NCBI GenBank assembly: GCA_030696045.1 | Contig: JAUYNO010000048.1 | Location: 1 to 64,000 of the forward strand | Source: Stagnimonas sp. | GTDB lineage: Bacteria > Pseudomonadota > Gammaproteobacteria > Nevskiales > Nevskiaceae | Length of the DNA: 64,000 bases | Reading direction: 5' to 3' | Part shown: one piece after another, positions 50,682 through 61,809 of the stretch | How positions within the stretch are numbered: position 1 is the first letter of the stretch | How the letters are laid out: the number at the start of each line of letters is the position of its first letter | Notes under the pieces: model-generated | What the model was told of the DNA's origin: nothing | The model's input: only the letters and a program-made list of their open reading frames with translations | The model's database searches: none | Translations under genes and position numbers: made by a program

Positions 50682-52979
50682 TCACAGATCGATTTGGACC
50701 GACAACGCCAGGTTGCGGCCGGGTTGGGTATAGAAGTCGACGCCGACCGGCTTGGCGGCATCCGCCTGCCGGATGTCGCTCCATAGCCAGTACTTCTTGT
50801 CGAACAGGTTGTTGACCGCAAAATTGACCATCACACTTTTGGCTGGCCGCCACCAGAGGGACACATCGGCAACACCGTAGCCGCCGGGACGGAACCAGGC
50901 GCCGTTGCTGTCGTCGGTCCGGGAGATCGCCCGGGCGGCGCGCAGGCGCGTTTGGGCACCCCATGTGCCGGCGTCCCTCGCCAGCCCCAGGCTTAGGCGC
51001 ACCGGTTCGATGCTATTGAGAGGCTGGCCCGTCGACTGGTTTTCGCCGTGGGCATACGCCAACGCGCCATCGACGCTCCACCCCGGCGCGAAGTCCCAGG
51101 CGGCCCGCGCTTCGGCACCGTAGATGCGCGCGCGCGACTGGTTCACGAACATGAAGGTGCGCGACAGCCCCGCGATGCAGCGCGGATCGGCTGGACAGTC
51201 GAGGCGGACGTTCTCGATGAAGTTCCTGTATCGGTTGTCGTAGACGGCGAATTGCCCGCGAACATCCGGCAGGTGCAGCTTCACGCCCAGTTCGGCGCCG
51301 ATGCTCGTTTCCGGCTCGAGGTCGGGGTTGGGACTCGATCCGTAGCCCTGCACGACGTTTCGGAAAGCGCCGTTGACCTCGTCATAGTTCGGTGCGCGAA
51401 ACCCCCGCGCCAGCTGCCCGTACAGCGAGTAGCCGGGATCCATGCGCCATAGCGCGCCCAGCTTGGGAGAGAACGCCGAGGCTTTCTTCTCGACGGCCGT
51501 GCGATTGATCGCGGTGAGCACTTGCTGGGCCAGCGCGTCGACCTGCGGCGTCAGCTTGCGCCAGTCATAGCGCAAGCCGGGCGTGAGGCTGAGACGCCCG
51601 CCGGCCAGGCCCGAGATCTCATCCTGGACGAACACACCCAGCGTGTCGGTACGCCCCATCGCAAAGTCGCGCATCGGGAACGTGTCACCGGCCAGGCTTT
51701 TGGTCGTGGTCCCGGCCGTCAGATTCCGCACCAGGGCGTCGCGCAATTCATCCGTCCTGACGCGCGACAGGTCCGCACCATAGGTGAGAAGGTGCTCCGT
51801 CCCTCCCGCGCTGAATGCCGACTCGAACTGCGCGCTGCCACCAGTTGCGGTCTGGGAAAATAGAAAGTCCTGATCGACGCTGCAGTTGTTGCCACTGCCC
51901 GACGAAGCCGAGCAGGTGGCACTCGTATTGGTGCGGTTCTGCTGGTTGAAATTGCGGGTGTCGGACTCCTGCCGGTACACGCGCGCGGTCAGTCGATCGT
52001 AAAAAGCGGCCGGTGGCTTGTGCTCCCATTCGGCGCTGCCGCGCACGCGGCGCGTGTGGTCACTGCCCTGCATCGAAGTCACCTTCGGCAGTGAAGCCGC
52101 CAGGCGCTTCACCGTCACATCGCTATCCTGTTCGCGCCCTTCCAGAGTGAACGCGAGACGTTGTCCGGTCGCAGGACGAACCGCCAGCTTCGCCAGCAAG
52201 CCTTGATCCGTGACATCTTGCGGATTCGGGCGAGTGCGGTCCGCGGCGATCGTGTCCAACGTGCCCCGGTTATCGAACTCGCTCGCGCCGGTGCGCGAAT
52301 AGCCGAGCAGCGCTTCCACGCTCTCGCCGCGCCATGCACCGAGCAGCGTGTTGGTCAAGCCCTTGTTGGCGCCGGTGTAGCCGAGGCGATAGCGAAAGGC
52401 CTTGGTCTTGCCGCCGGTCAGCAGATCGGCAGGGTCCAGCGTAAGGTAACCGACCACCCCGCCGATGGCATCGGAGCCATAGAGACTGGAAGCCGAGCCG
52501 CGCAGGATTTCGACACGCCGCAGAAAATCGATCGAAGTGCCCACCGGCGCGTTCATGGTGAAGTTGGTCGGCCCGCCGCTGTTGTAGAAGTCGGGCATGC
52601 GAACACCATCCACCATCTGGGTTACGCGGTTGTCCTCGATGCCGCGGATATTGATTCGGGTCGAACCGAATCGGCGGAGATCGCGCGCCACTGCAATGTC
52701 CGGTTCGTCCTTCAGCAAATCGGTTTCGTCCGCGGGCAGGCGCCGCTCGATGTCACGCTTATCGACGGTGGTGACCGTAGCGGACACCTCTTCAGTCGCC
52801 TTGTCCGCACGTGTCGCAGTGACGGTGATGGTTTTCAGCCGCTCTTCAGCCTGCGCCCCGGAACTGGTGACGAAAGCCAATGCGATGGCAGCAGCCACTG
52901 CCACCCGCTCGGGCTTGTTGCCCGGTCGTGGTGATCGGCTCGTGGGTCTTTTGGTCTTTGATAAGTAATGTGTTGGCAT
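50682..52979 (-). CDS. TonB-dependent receptor (heme/hemoglobin-receptor-like)
   Basis: TITVTATRADKATEEVSATVTTVDKRDIERRLP...VEILRGSASSLYGSDAIGGVVGYLT...VNNLFDKKYWLWSDI. Confidence 0.92.
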   Translation of the reverse strand: MPTHYLSKTKRPTSRSPRPGNKPERVAVAAAIALAFVTSSGAQAEERLKTITVTATRADKATEEVSATVTTVDKRDIERRLPADETDLLKDEPDIAVARDLRRFGSTRINIRGIEDNRVTQMVDGVRMPDFYNSGGPTNFTMNAPVGTSIDFLRRVEILRGSASSLYGSDAIGGVVGYLTLDPADLLTGGKTKAFRYRLGYTGANKGLTNTLLGAWRGESVEALLGYSRTGASEFDNRGTLDTIAADRTRPNPQDVTDQGLLAKLAVRPATGQRLAFTLEGREQDSDVTVKRLAASLPKVTSMQGSDHTRRVRGSAEWEHKPPAAFYDRLTARVYRQESDTRNFNQQNRTNTSATCSASSGSGNNCSVDQDFLFSQTATGGSAQFESAFSAGGTEHLLTYGADLSRVRTDELRDALVRNLTAGTTTKSLAGDTFPMRDFAMGRTDTLGVFVQDEISGLAGGRLSLTPGLRYDWRKLTPQVDALAQQVLTAINRTAVEKKASAFSPKLGALWRMDPGYSLYGQLARGFRAPNYDEVNGAFRNVVQGYGSSPNPDLEPETSIGAELGVKLHLPDVRGQFAVYDNRYRNFIENVRLDCPADPRCIAGLSRTFMFVNQSRARIYGAEARAAWDFAPGWSVDGALAYAHGENQSTGQPLNSIEPVRLSLGLARDAGTWGAQTRLRAARAISRTDDSNGAWFRPGGYGVADVSLWWRPAKSVMVNFAVNNLFDKKYWLWSDIRQADAAKPVGVDFYTQPGRNLALSVQIDL

Positions 52980-53062
52980 GGTGAAGCTCAGACTTGGTTA
53001 GGGCTGGCTTCACCGCGAGGGTGATGGCTGGCGAGGTTGTGGTGGGTTGGGTGAAAAATTTC

Positions 53063-53476
<414 letters not shown>

Positions 53477-53478
53477 GC

Positions 53479-54189
53479 TCAACTCCTGTTGTTCAGGGGT
53501 ACAACCTTGCCCGCTTCGGTGCGTGACACTCGCGCGCCGGTCACGAAATACGCGTGCAGGTCGTGCGCGAAGCGATTGAGCTTGTTCAAAACGCCCTTGT
53601 TGCCGCGAACCAGGGCGTTGTAGCCAAGCACTGCCGGGATCGCCACGGCCAGTCCCAGCGCCGTCATGATCAATGCTTCGCCAATGGGGCCCGCAACCTT
53701 GTCAATGGTGGCCTGGCCGGCTGTGCTGATCGACAGAAGCGCATGGTAGATGCCCCACACAGTGCCGAACAGTCCGATGAAGGGCGCGGTGGAGCCGACC
53801 GATGCAAGCACGGCAAGACCCGATTGCAGACGCGCGGTGGATTCGTCAATGGAGTTGCGCAGCGCGCGAGTGAGCCAGTCGCTCACATCCAGGGAATCAT
53901 GCAGTTGCGCCTGGGCGTGGTGATGGGCCGACGCTTCGCGCCCTTCGAGCGCCAGCGCGCGAAACGGGTTGCCCTGGTCCGGAAGCTTGCCCATGCCGTC
54001 GGCGAAGTCCGCGGCGTGCCAGAAGCTTTCGGTGGATCGTGCATGGACAGCAAACTTGCGCAGATCGAGCGCCTTGATGATGATCACCATCCATGAAGCC
54101 AGCGACATCGCCAGCAGCAGCAGGGCGACACCTTTGGTAATGAGGTCTCCCTGACTCCAGAGGTTGACCAGGCCGAATTGCGTGTTCAT
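53479..54189 (-). CDS. exbB: ExbB biopolymer transport protein
   Basis: GLAVLASVGSTAPFIGLFGTVWGIYHALLSIS...IGEALIMTALGLAVAIPAVLGYNALVRGNK. Confidence 0.93.
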   Translation of the reverse strand: MNTQFGLVNLWSQGDLITKGVALLLLAMSLASWMVIIIKALDLRKFAVHARSTESFWHAADFADGMGKLPDQGNPFRALALEGREASAHHHAQAQLHDSLDVSDWLTRALRNSIDESTARLQSGLAVLASVGSTAPFIGLFGTVWGIYHALLSISTAGQATIDKVAGPIGEALIMTALGLAVAIPAVLGYNALVRGNKGVLNKLNRFAHDLHAYFVTGARVSRTEAGKVVPLNNRS

Positions 54190-54202
54190 TTGCAAACTCC
54201 AA

Positions 54203-54925
54203 TTACTCGAGAACAAAATTGACGGGCGCCTCGTACCACATGGCCTGCGGCACGCCGGCGACCTTGCCGGGGATATAGCGGCACTTCATGACGTAATCCA
54301 GCGCCGAGCGATCCAGGCGCTCGAAACCGCTGCTGCGCTTCAGTTCGGCCTGCTGCGGGCTGCCGTCCGCACCGATCAGGACGCGCACAAGCACCTTGCC
54401 TTGTTCACCAAGGCGCTTGCTGAGGACGGGGTAGACCGGGGCGGGGTTGTGCAGATAGCTCGCGGTGCTGGACGGCAGCTCGACCTTGGCCGGCGTCGGC
54501 ACTGCCGCAGGGCGGGCGGATTCGGATACGGCCAGCGGAGCAGTTGCGGGTTGTGGCGAGAGCACACCGGTCGGGGCTTCGCGCGCCGGCGCGGCGTCCG
54601 TTACGACCTGCGGCTTCGGAAGGGGAGCCACTGGTCGCTCGACTGGCTTTTCGCGTGGCTTCCTGACGGGTTCTGCCTCACGCTGAGAGGGTGCTGGCGG
54701 CTTCGGCTCGGTCTTGGCCAGCTCAGGAGTGATGACTTGACTCAGGATCTCCAGAGGCACCACCACTTCCACGACGCGGCGCAGCAGACCGGTGTGCAAG
54801 GACCACAACGTGGCGACGTGGAGCAACACCACGATGCCGGCAATCAGTACGTTCCGGTTCAGCTTGCGCGACTGCGCGACCACAGGCGGAGCATGAGGCA
54901 TGAAGGCGGATGGGATCGACTGCAT
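54203..54925 (-). CDS. tonB: TonB energy transducer
   Basis: Pro-rich linker; NPAPVYPVLSKRLGEQGKVLVRVLIGADGSPQQAELKRSSGFERLDRSALDYVMKCRYIPGK. Confidence 0.93.
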   Translation of the reverse strand: MQSIPSAFMPHAPPVVAQSRKLNRNVLIAGIVVLLHVATLWSLHTGLLRRVVEVVVPLEILSQVITPELAKTEPKPPAPSQREAEPVRKPREKPVERPVAPLPKPQVVTDAAPAREAPTGVLSPQPATAPLAVSESARPAAVPTPAKVELPSSTASYLHNPAPVYPVLSKRLGEQGKVLVRVLIGADGSPQQAELKRSSGFERLDRSALDYVMKCRYIPGKVAGVPQAMWYEAPVNFVLE

Positions 54926-54946
54926 TGCGTTTGCGCTGGAGTTGAT

Positions 54947-56068
54947 TCAGGCCTCTCGGGTGCCTGGTTGGGCACGTGTGCTTCGATGCTGTGCCACGGC
55001 TCTTCGCCTGCGACGCGACCATAGCCATACGCCAGTTGCGCCCAGGCATGAAAGCGTCAGGCCGAGGAGCGCGTTCGCAACTTCGTGCCATACGCCACCC
55101 AGCACACCCGTGTGCAGCGGATAGATGTACGAATTTGCGTGCGCACCGGCCTCGAGCTGGTTCCATCGGTGAACAGCCAGAATCTCGCCGGTTCCGGGGT
55201 GAAACCAGACCGAGGTCAGGCCGTTGGGGTGCGGATCGTTGGGCAGCTTGAGGCGAAAGCGGACCGGCCGGGTAGGTTGCGCTGGGAGCTGGACGTAGCC
55301 AACGCGGGCGCCGGGGAACAGGCCCAGTGCACTGTTCGTCATCGCATTGAGCGGCGCTCCCGAGCCTTGCCACGGCGCGACCTTTGGCGGCAGAGTGGCC
55401 GTGTCGCCGGCAAGCAGGGTGACGAACCCAGACAATGGCTTCCATGCCATGTAGGCGCCACTGAAGACCGAAATTGCGATCAACACCCCCAACACGGAGC
55501 CGCCGAACCGGTGCAGATCGAAGAGGGATGCGGTCAGGCCCGCCTTGAATCGCAAGGTCCAGGCGGCCTTCCAGTTGGAGGGCCACCACAGGGCAAGCCC
55601 CGACGCCATGAGAAAGAAATAGGCCAGCGCGAGGCAGGCCATCAGCGGCCTTCCGGCATCTCCCAACAACAGGCTGCTGTGCAACTCGAACAGGAAGTTG
55701 GCCAGTCCCTCATACTCGCCACGATCACCGAGGATACGAGCGGTGGCAGGATCGACATAGGCTGTGCCATCCCAGGAACCGCGCACATGCACCCACAGCG
55801 TCTCGGCAGGTTCTCGTGGCGGTCGCAACGTGAAGCTTGCCTGGGGGCCATAGCGCGTTACGAGTGCCTGGCGCACTGCGTCCAGCGATACGGGCGAGGC
55901 TTGGGGCGCGGGCGCGGAGAAGAGCGCGGGATTCACTGTCCGGTCGAGCGGCTTCAGCACGATCAAAGATGCGCCCGTTAGGGCCACCAGTGAAAGCACC
56001 AGGCCCAGGCTCAGCCCGATCCAGCGGTGCAGCCGCAGCCAGAGGCGACGCAGCGCAGGGCGCATCAC
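54947..56068 (-). CDS. PepSY-associated TM protein
   Basis: LHRWIGLSLGLVLSLVALTGASLIV...ELHSSLLLGDAGR...YPLHTGVLGGVWHEVANALLGLTL. Confidence 0.9.
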   Translation of the reverse strand: MMRPALRRLWLRLHRWIGLSLGLVLSLVALTGASLIVLKPLDRTVNPALFSAPAPQASPVSLDAVRQALVTRYGPQASFTLRPPREPAETLWVHVRGSWDGTAYVDPATARILGDRGEYEGLANFLFELHSSLLLGDAGRPLMACLALAYFFLMASGLALWWPSNWKAAWTLRFKAGLTASLFDLHRFGGSVLGVLIAISVFSGAYMAWKPLSGFVTLLAGDTATLPPKVAPWQGSGAPLNAMTNSALGLFPGARVGYVQLPAQPTRPVRFRLKLPNDPHPNGLTSVWFHPGTGEILAVHRWNQLEAGAHANSYIYPLHTGVLGGVWHEVANALLGLTLSCLGATGVWLWSRRRRRAVAQHRSTRAQPGTREA

Positions 56069-58188
56069 AGATCAAACTTGGCGGCGACGCGAAGGGTGCG
56101 GGGTGCACCGGTGCCGAGGAGGCCGTTGCCCGCTGTCGCCCAGTAGTTCCGGTCTGCCGCGTTGTCCAGGTTGGCCTGCAGTGTGACGCTCTTGCCAGTC
56201 ACCTTGGTCGTGTACCGGGCACCGAGAGAAACGGTCGTGTACGCCCCGACGAATGCCTGGTTCAGGTTGTTCACCGCGCGCTTGCCGACATGGAAGGCGC
56301 CGGCATTCAGCGACAGCCCTGGCAACTGGGGAACGCGGTACTCGCCGAAGACGCTGAGGGTTCGGCGTGGCGTGTTTTCCGGGATCTTGCCGAGCTCGCC
56401 CGCATTGGCCGTGCCCACCGAGGCGATCTTGGCGTCGAGTAGCAGGAGCGAGGCGATCGCGCTGAAATTGGAGCCGATCTCCCCGCTGGCCGACGCTTCC
56501 ATGCCGCGATAGCGCGTCTTGCCGCCCAGGATGAATCGGTTGCCCGCATCGATCGATGTTTGCGGCCGGTCGATCTGGAACAAGGCCACCTGCGTGAGAA
56601 GCTTGCCGAGCGCCCGTGACTTGATGCCGATCTCCTTTTGCTTGTTGACGGCCGGTGGCAAGATCTCGCCGGAATTCGCACGGTTTGCCGGAGCCGTTCC
56701 CGTCTCTTCCAGCCCTTCCAGGTAACTTGCATAGATGCTGGTCTGGGGCACTGGCTTGAACAGCACTGACACATTGGGGGAAACCTTGCTGGCGCTGTAA
56801 CGCGCCACCGCGCTCGTGTTGGAGTAGTTGGCTGAACGCAGTCCCGCCAGCAGCTGCCACCGTTCGCCGAGCAGTACGCGATCGAAGACATAGGCGCCTT
56901 TGTCCCGGATGGCGGACTCTGTTCCTCGAGCGAACGTGGCCGGACTGACGGGCGCGGGCGGAACCGGGTTGTACAGGTTCTGCGGAATGTCGGCCGTTGG
57001 GGCACTGTCGCCGGAGTAGGCTTCGCGCTGGTTGTAGGTATATCCCAGTGTAAGTTCGTGCTGGACCCCTGACGTGGCGAATCGTCCGGTCGTCTCCACA
57101 CGGTGGTTGGTGTTGACGTAGCGCTGCCCGTTGGCGAAGAACACCCGCAGCGTTCCGTCGCCTGTGGCCAGGTTGTAGTTCTGGAACTGGGAATAGCGCC
57201 GGTCGCGCTCGGTTTCTGCGCGGCCGGTTTCCAGTGTCAGCGCCCAAGTGTCGCCCAGGGCAATGTCGCCGCGCAACAGTGCGTTCGTGGCTTGGGCGTC
57301 GTAGCGTTGCCAGGGGCCGGCCAGGTTGAGTTTGTTGTCTGGGACGCCCGGCAACCTGATAACGCCGCCCACCGCGGGCGGATTGGCGATGGCCGCCTGT
57401 TCGCTGACGTCCTTGCGATAGTGCTCAAGATCGGCCTTGAGGGTGAATGACGGGCTCACCCGCCAGTCGTAAGCCGCAGAAAAAAGGCTGCGGTCGCCAT
57501 CGGACTGCGCGATGCCATAGTCTTCCTTGCCTGCCACCGCGTTCACGCGAAGGCCCATCCGGTCATCGGCGAATCGCCGCCCGATGTCCAAGTGGATGTC
57601 GGCCGCACCGTGGTTGTTGATGGAGGTCGCAACGCTGGTGACCGGTGTCTTCCCGGCGCGCTTGGTCACGAAGTTCACGATACCGCTGGGCGGCACCAGG
57701 CCGTAATAGAGCGACGAGGCGCCTTTCAGCACCTCGACCCGCTCCTTGTTTTCCAGCGGAATGTCGATCAGGTTGACGATGGGGAGCGTTCCATTCAGCC
57801 GATAGTTGCCCCGGTTCTCGACCAGGATGCCGCGAATGGAGATGTTGTCGTAGGTTGAGCCGCTCAGCTGCGACCGCGTGACGCCGGCCGTGTTGCGTAG
57901 CGCCCCATATACGCTGCGCGCGCCCTGTGCATCCAGCACCTCCCGAGTGACGACGTTGTTGGTCAAGGGAACGTCGAGCGGATCCTGGTCCCGAAACGCG
58001 CCGACCCCGACATCGCGCGAACTGAAGCTGCGTGCCGCGTCTCCCGTGACGGTGACGGTGCCAAGCGTGTGGGTCGCGCTGGTTTGGGCAGCTGCGTTGG
58101 AGGCGATCGCCATGAGGGCTGCGGCACTGGCCCAGGCCAGCACAGAGGGACGATGGGAGGCGGGGAAGGACGGACTGGCGTAGGGCAT
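56065..58188 (-). CDS. TonB-dependent siderophore receptor
   Basis: GAFRDQDPLDVPLTNNVVTREVLDAQGARSVYGALRNTAGVTRSQLSGSTYDNISIRGI...LKGASSLYYGLVPPSGIVNFVTKR. Confidence 0.93.
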   Translation of the reverse strand: MPYASPSFPASHRPSVLAWASAAALMAIASNAAAQTSATHTLGTVTVTGDAARSFSSRDVGVGAFRDQDPLDVPLTNNVVTREVLDAQGARSVYGALRNTAGVTRSQLSGSTYDNISIRGILVENRGNYRLNGTLPIVNLIDIPLENKERVEVLKGASSLYYGLVPPSGIVNFVTKRAGKTPVTSVATSINNHGAADIHLDIGRRFADDRMGLRVNAVAGKEDYGIAQSDGDRSLFSAAYDWRVSPSFTLKADLEHYRKDVSEQAAIANPPAVGGVIRLPGVPDNKLNLAGPWQRYDAQATNALLRGDIALGDTWALTLETGRAETERDRRYSQFQNYNLATGDGTLRVFFANGQRYVNTNHRVETTGRFATSGVQHELTLGYTYNQREAYSGDSAPTADIPQNLYNPVPPAPVSPATFARGTESAIRDKGAYVFDRVLLGERWQLLAGLRSANYSNTSAVARYSASKVSPNVSVLFKPVPQTSIYASYLEGLEETGTAPANRANSGEILPPAVNKQKEIGIKSRALGKLLTQVALFQIDRPQTSIDAGNRFILGGKTRYRGMEASASGEIGSNFSAIASLLLLDAKIASVGTANAGELGKIPENTPRRTLSVFGEYRVPQLPGLSLNAGAFHVGKRAVNNLNQAFVGAYTTVSLGARYTTKVTGKSVTLQANLDNAADRNYWATAGNGLLGTGAPRTLRVAAKFDL

Positions 58189-58205
58189 GGTCTTCTTGGT
58201 AATCT

Positions 58206-58224
58206 AAATGAGAATGGTTATTAT
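58206..58224. promoter_or_regulatory. Putative Fur box AAATGAGAATGGTTATTAT
   Basis: Resembles GATAATGATAATCATTATC; just upstream of siderophore receptor and between it and the FTR1 gene. Confidence 0.6.
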
Positions 58225-58349
58225 TACCGTAGTGTGGTCCCGGTCTTGCCAAAAACCTTTGCCCTACGTCAATGAATTGATTCGACCTTCTCTTTGGCCG
58301 CCTTCGCACAGTCCGCGCGCGGGCCTGCCTGCTGATAACCGGCCTCGCT

Positions 58350-60272
58350 TTGTCGGGTCTCGCGGCCGCCGCCACAGAACCGGACGAGAAGGCACAGACC
58401 GTCGTCCACATGCTCGACTACGTCAGCGTGGACTACCCGGAGTTCGTGAAAGACCGAAAGGTCCTGAATCCGTCCGAATACGAGGAGCAGCGCGAATTCG
58501 CGAGTCGAGCCATCGAACTTCTTCAACAATTGCCGGCCAAGGATGGCCAGGCCGCACTGATTGCGAAGGCCGGGCTGTTGCTGGCGCGCATCGACGCGAA
58601 GTCGCCCGGGCCGGAGGTCTCGCGCTTGGCCGGCGAGGTGCGCGGGGAGGTGATCCGCGTCTATCAGCTCACCGTGGCGCCGCGGCAGACACCGGACCTG
58701 CGTAAAGCGGCTGCGCTGTTCCAGGCGAATTGCGCCAGTTGCCATGGCGCCCAGGGCCGTGGCGATGGTTCCGCCGCGAAGGGCATGGAGCCGGAACCTA
58801 GCAACTTCCATGAAGAGGCACGGATGAACGTGCGAAGCATCTACGGGCTGTACAACACGATCACGCTCGGCGTCGGCGGCACGCCGATGCGCGCTTTCGT
58901 TGAATTCTCGGAGGCGGATCGCTGGGCATTGGCGTTCTTCGCAGCCGGCATGCGCGCGCAGCCCGATGTGGTGAGCCGGGGCGAGGCGCTGTGGTCGCAA
59001 GGTGTGGGCAAGGCTGAACTGGGCAACTACCGTGCTCTGGTGACCCTCGCACCCGGCGAGGTGGCCCAGGCGGGCGGCGCCGACCTCGGCTCCGTGCGGG
59101 CCTACCTGACCGCTCGGCCCGAGGCCATCCAGTCATCCGGCCCGGCGCCTCTTGAGCTGACCCGTGCGAAGCTCGTCCAATCGCTCGCCGCCTATCGAGC
59201 AGGCGACGTGGAGGGCGCGCGGCAGTCCGCGATCACAGCGTACCTCGAAGGGTTCGAACTGCTCGAAGCCAGCCTGGACAACGTCGATGCCCCGCTGCGT
59301 CTGGAGACGGAGCGCGAAATGATGGCGCTGCGCACGACGATTGCGCAGGGCAAACCAGCCGACCTGGTCGCGCAGCAAGTCGAGCGGATCGACGCCCTGC
59401 TGGATCGGGCGCAGGAGAAACTGGGCGCGGAAGGTCTTTCGCCCGCGGGGGCGTTCGTCAGTTCTTTGCTGATCCTCCTGCGGGAAGGCCTGGAGGCCAT
59501 CCTGGTGTTGGCAGCCATCATCGCTTTCGTCGTGAAGACCGGCCGTCGCGACGCGCTGCACTATATCCATGTGGGCTGCGTCACCGCGGTGGCATTGGGC
59601 GCCGCCACCTGGGTCGCGGCGACCTACTTGCTGGAGGTCACTGGAGCCAATCGCGAAATGACCGAGGGTGTATCGGCGCTGCTGGCCGCGGCGATGCTGC
59701 TCTACGTGGGGTACTGGCTGCACGGCAAGTCGTATGCACAGGCGTGGCAGGCGTTCATCCGCGATCAAGTCACGGCAGCCCTTGGCAAGCGCACGCTCTG
59801 GGCCATGGCGGGCATCTCGTTCCTGGCCGTCTATCGCGAGCTGTTTGAAATCATCCTGTTCTACCAGTCGCTGTGGGCGCAGGTCGGCGCGGCAGGGCAC
59901 AACGCGGTTCTGGGCGGCATGCTGGCTGCTGCCGTGCTGTTGGCAGCGATCGGGGGGACCATCCTGAAATACAGCGTCCGCTTGCCGATCGGGCCATTCT
60001 TCGCCGTCACGTCCGGTCTGCTGGTCGTGTTGGCCGTGGTGTTCGTGGGTCACGGTGTGGCCGCGCTGCAGGAGGCTGGGGCCGCCGAATCCACCGAGGT
60101 GAATTTCATCGCCATGCCATTCCTGGGCGTTCGTCCCACCTTGGAAGGTCTGTTGGCAAAGGCAATCACGCTGTTGACCATCGCCTTCGGCGTGCTGGTG
60201 AGGAGGCGACAGGCCAGAAGCCTTTCGGCCGCGACCGCCAAATCCACTTCGGGTCGCGCCGACCTGGCTTGA
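58350..60272 (+). CDS. FTR1-family iron permease fused to cytochrome c domain
   Basis: CASCHGAQGRGDG heme motif; LLREGLEAILVLAAIIAF and YRELFEIILFYQSLW; signal-like sequence begins upstream (ACLLITGLALSGLAAAA), start codon unresolved. Confidence 0.9.
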   Translation: MSGLAAAATEPDEKAQTVVHMLDYVSVDYPEFVKDRKVLNPSEYEEQREFASRAIELLQQLPAKDGQAALIAKAGLLLARIDAKSPGPEVSRLAGEVRGEVIRVYQLTVAPRQTPDLRKAAALFQANCASCHGAQGRGDGSAAKGMEPEPSNFHEEARMNVRSIYGLYNTITLGVGGTPMRAFVEFSEADRWALAFFAAGMRAQPDVVSRGEALWSQGVGKAELGNYRALVTLAPGEVAQAGGADLGSVRAYLTARPEAIQSSGPAPLELTRAKLVQSLAAYRAGDVEGARQSAITAYLEGFELLEASLDNVDAPLRLETEREMMALRTTIAQGKPADLVAQQVERIDALLDRAQEKLGAEGLSPAGAFVSSLLILLREGLEAILVLAAIIAFVVKTGRRDALHYIHVGCVTAVALGAATWVAATYLLEVTGANREMTEGVSALLAAAMLLYVGYWLHGKSYAQAWQAFIRDQVTAALGKRTLWAMAGISFLAVYRELFEIILFYQSLWAQVGAAGHNAVLGGMLAAAVLLAAIGGTILKYSVRLPIGPFFAVTSGLLVVLAVVFVGHGVAALQEAGAAESTEVNFIAMPFLGVRPTLEGLLAKAITLLTIAFGVLVRRRQARSLSAATAKSTSGRADLA

Positions 60273-60871
60273 TCGAGACCGGCCCCCGCAGGCAGGCTGA
60301 GCGCTGACCCTCGTCATGTGGGGTGATTGGGCGCCGTGAGAGTGGGCCTCGCAGTGCTGGCCGCCCCCGAACATCCGCACTGGGAGGCCCTATGCATGTA
60401 TCAGTGCTCGACGGACGGCATCGGCGGCAGAACCCCATGCAGACGGCAGGTATGCGTCCGGCAAACCCAGGTTACCCAACGCACCTTCGGATCGGCTAGG
60501 CGACCATAGCTGCATCGCTGGTACTGGGCCACGCTACGATGCAGCTCTCGCGCCATGTGGCATGGCCTTAGCCACTTCTCTCAGACCCCGTTCTCTGTCC
60601 GGTTCGAATGGAGCGCAACCGTCATTCGCAATCTCGCAGCTGACGCCGATTGCGTCATCGCCATCGCTGTGATGTCGTTCTCTACGCGCGAGCCCAGCGG
60701 TCGACGGAGGTTCCGTCTAGTGACCGTATCCCTTGCGCCATGAGGCAAGCCTGGAATACGGCGCGGCGTTCGGCGCCAGCAGCAAGGGTCTGTTCGTCGA
60801 GGGTTTGCCCAGAGGCTTATGGCGAATGACGGGTCAACGTCCATTTCCACACTTTTCAGTCGCCGTGTTGA

Positions 60872-60899
60872 GCACCCCTGTTAGTTCTGACAGGGGTGC
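60872..60899. repeat. Perfect inverted repeat GCACCCCTGT-tagttctg-ACAGGGGTGC
   Basis: 10-bp perfect stem, 8-nt loop. Confidence 0.8.
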
Positions 60900-61099
60900 G
60901 CCGCTAATTTCCGCTGCCGCGTTGCGACATACCAAATTTAACAATTAAGTGTTTGACCCTCGGCTGCACTATAGGAAAGCTCCGCGTGGCCGAGCGTTGT
61001 TTGTTCGGCAGTAGGTCACCCGGATCGATAGCAGCTCAAGCGGCACCAAAGATCAATTCCAAAATCCATCGCAGGGATCCAAACAGGTCAGGAGAGGAA

Positions 61100-61804
61100 A
61101 TGAATGTCCAAGTTGCGAGCGAGACGGTTGGTGGCAATACCGACCCCCGCCCCCGAAGCAGGCCAGCCTCATCGCGCCGGCCACTGTGCAAATACTGGGC
61201 TTGGCTGGGCCTGTGCTCAATCTTTTTCGCGTTAACCCCCGCGCGCGCCAACCCAATAATCGACGGCTACATCACACTGGATACAGTAGTGATAAGCGCG
61301 TTCCCCCAATCGTTTGCTAACGTTCACGACGAGACCGACACTTCCTCTTATCTTGCGGTTATTGCAAGCCCATATTATGGAAATGTTCGAATGCTTGCGG
61401 ACACGTATTGGGACTATTTGGAGTACGTGGCTGCACTCAAAACGAATGCAGCGACTACCCCCGACGTACGGTGCAACATCAATGCGACAGCCGCAACACG
61501 AAATACGACCTCGCACGCCGAACCTACAGATCGATATCTATCGACTCTGCAATTATTCAATGCCATTAAATCTGTAAACAACGCCGTGAGTTTGCGAGGC
61601 ATATTGCGTGACAGCGCTAGCACCGTGTATAACGGAAAAAGTGAATTCACCTTCAGGGTGACGTACGCAGACGGCGTTAGTGAATCGTGGATTGTTCTCG
61701 GCGGGGGCACTCTCAACCCTCAATTAGTCATTGAGGGCAACTTGCCAGGCATGATTCCGGGCGACGGAATCGTAAAGAACTGTCCAACAACGAGCGGAGG
61801 TTGA
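61100..61804 (+). CDS. Secreted hypothetical protein (orphan)
   Basis: SD AGGAGA before ATG; signal-like WLGLCSIFFALTPARANP; lower-GC codon usage. Confidence 0.6.
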   Translation: MNVQVASETVGGNTDPRPRSRPASSRRPLCKYWAWLGLCSIFFALTPARANPIIDGYITLDTVVISAFPQSFANVHDETDTSSYLAVIASPYYGNVRMLADTYWDYLEYVAALKTNAATTPDVRCNINATAATRNTTSHAEPTDRYLSTLQLFNAIKSVNNAVSLRGILRDSASTVYNGKSEFTFRVTYADGVSESWIVLGGGTLNPQLVIEGNLPGMIPGDGIVKNCPTTSGG

Positions 61805-61809
61805 TCAAA

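Noticed and set aside
59133-60380. 415-aa minus-strand ORF
   Set aside because: Antisense to the FTR1 gene, composition typical of shadow ORFs.
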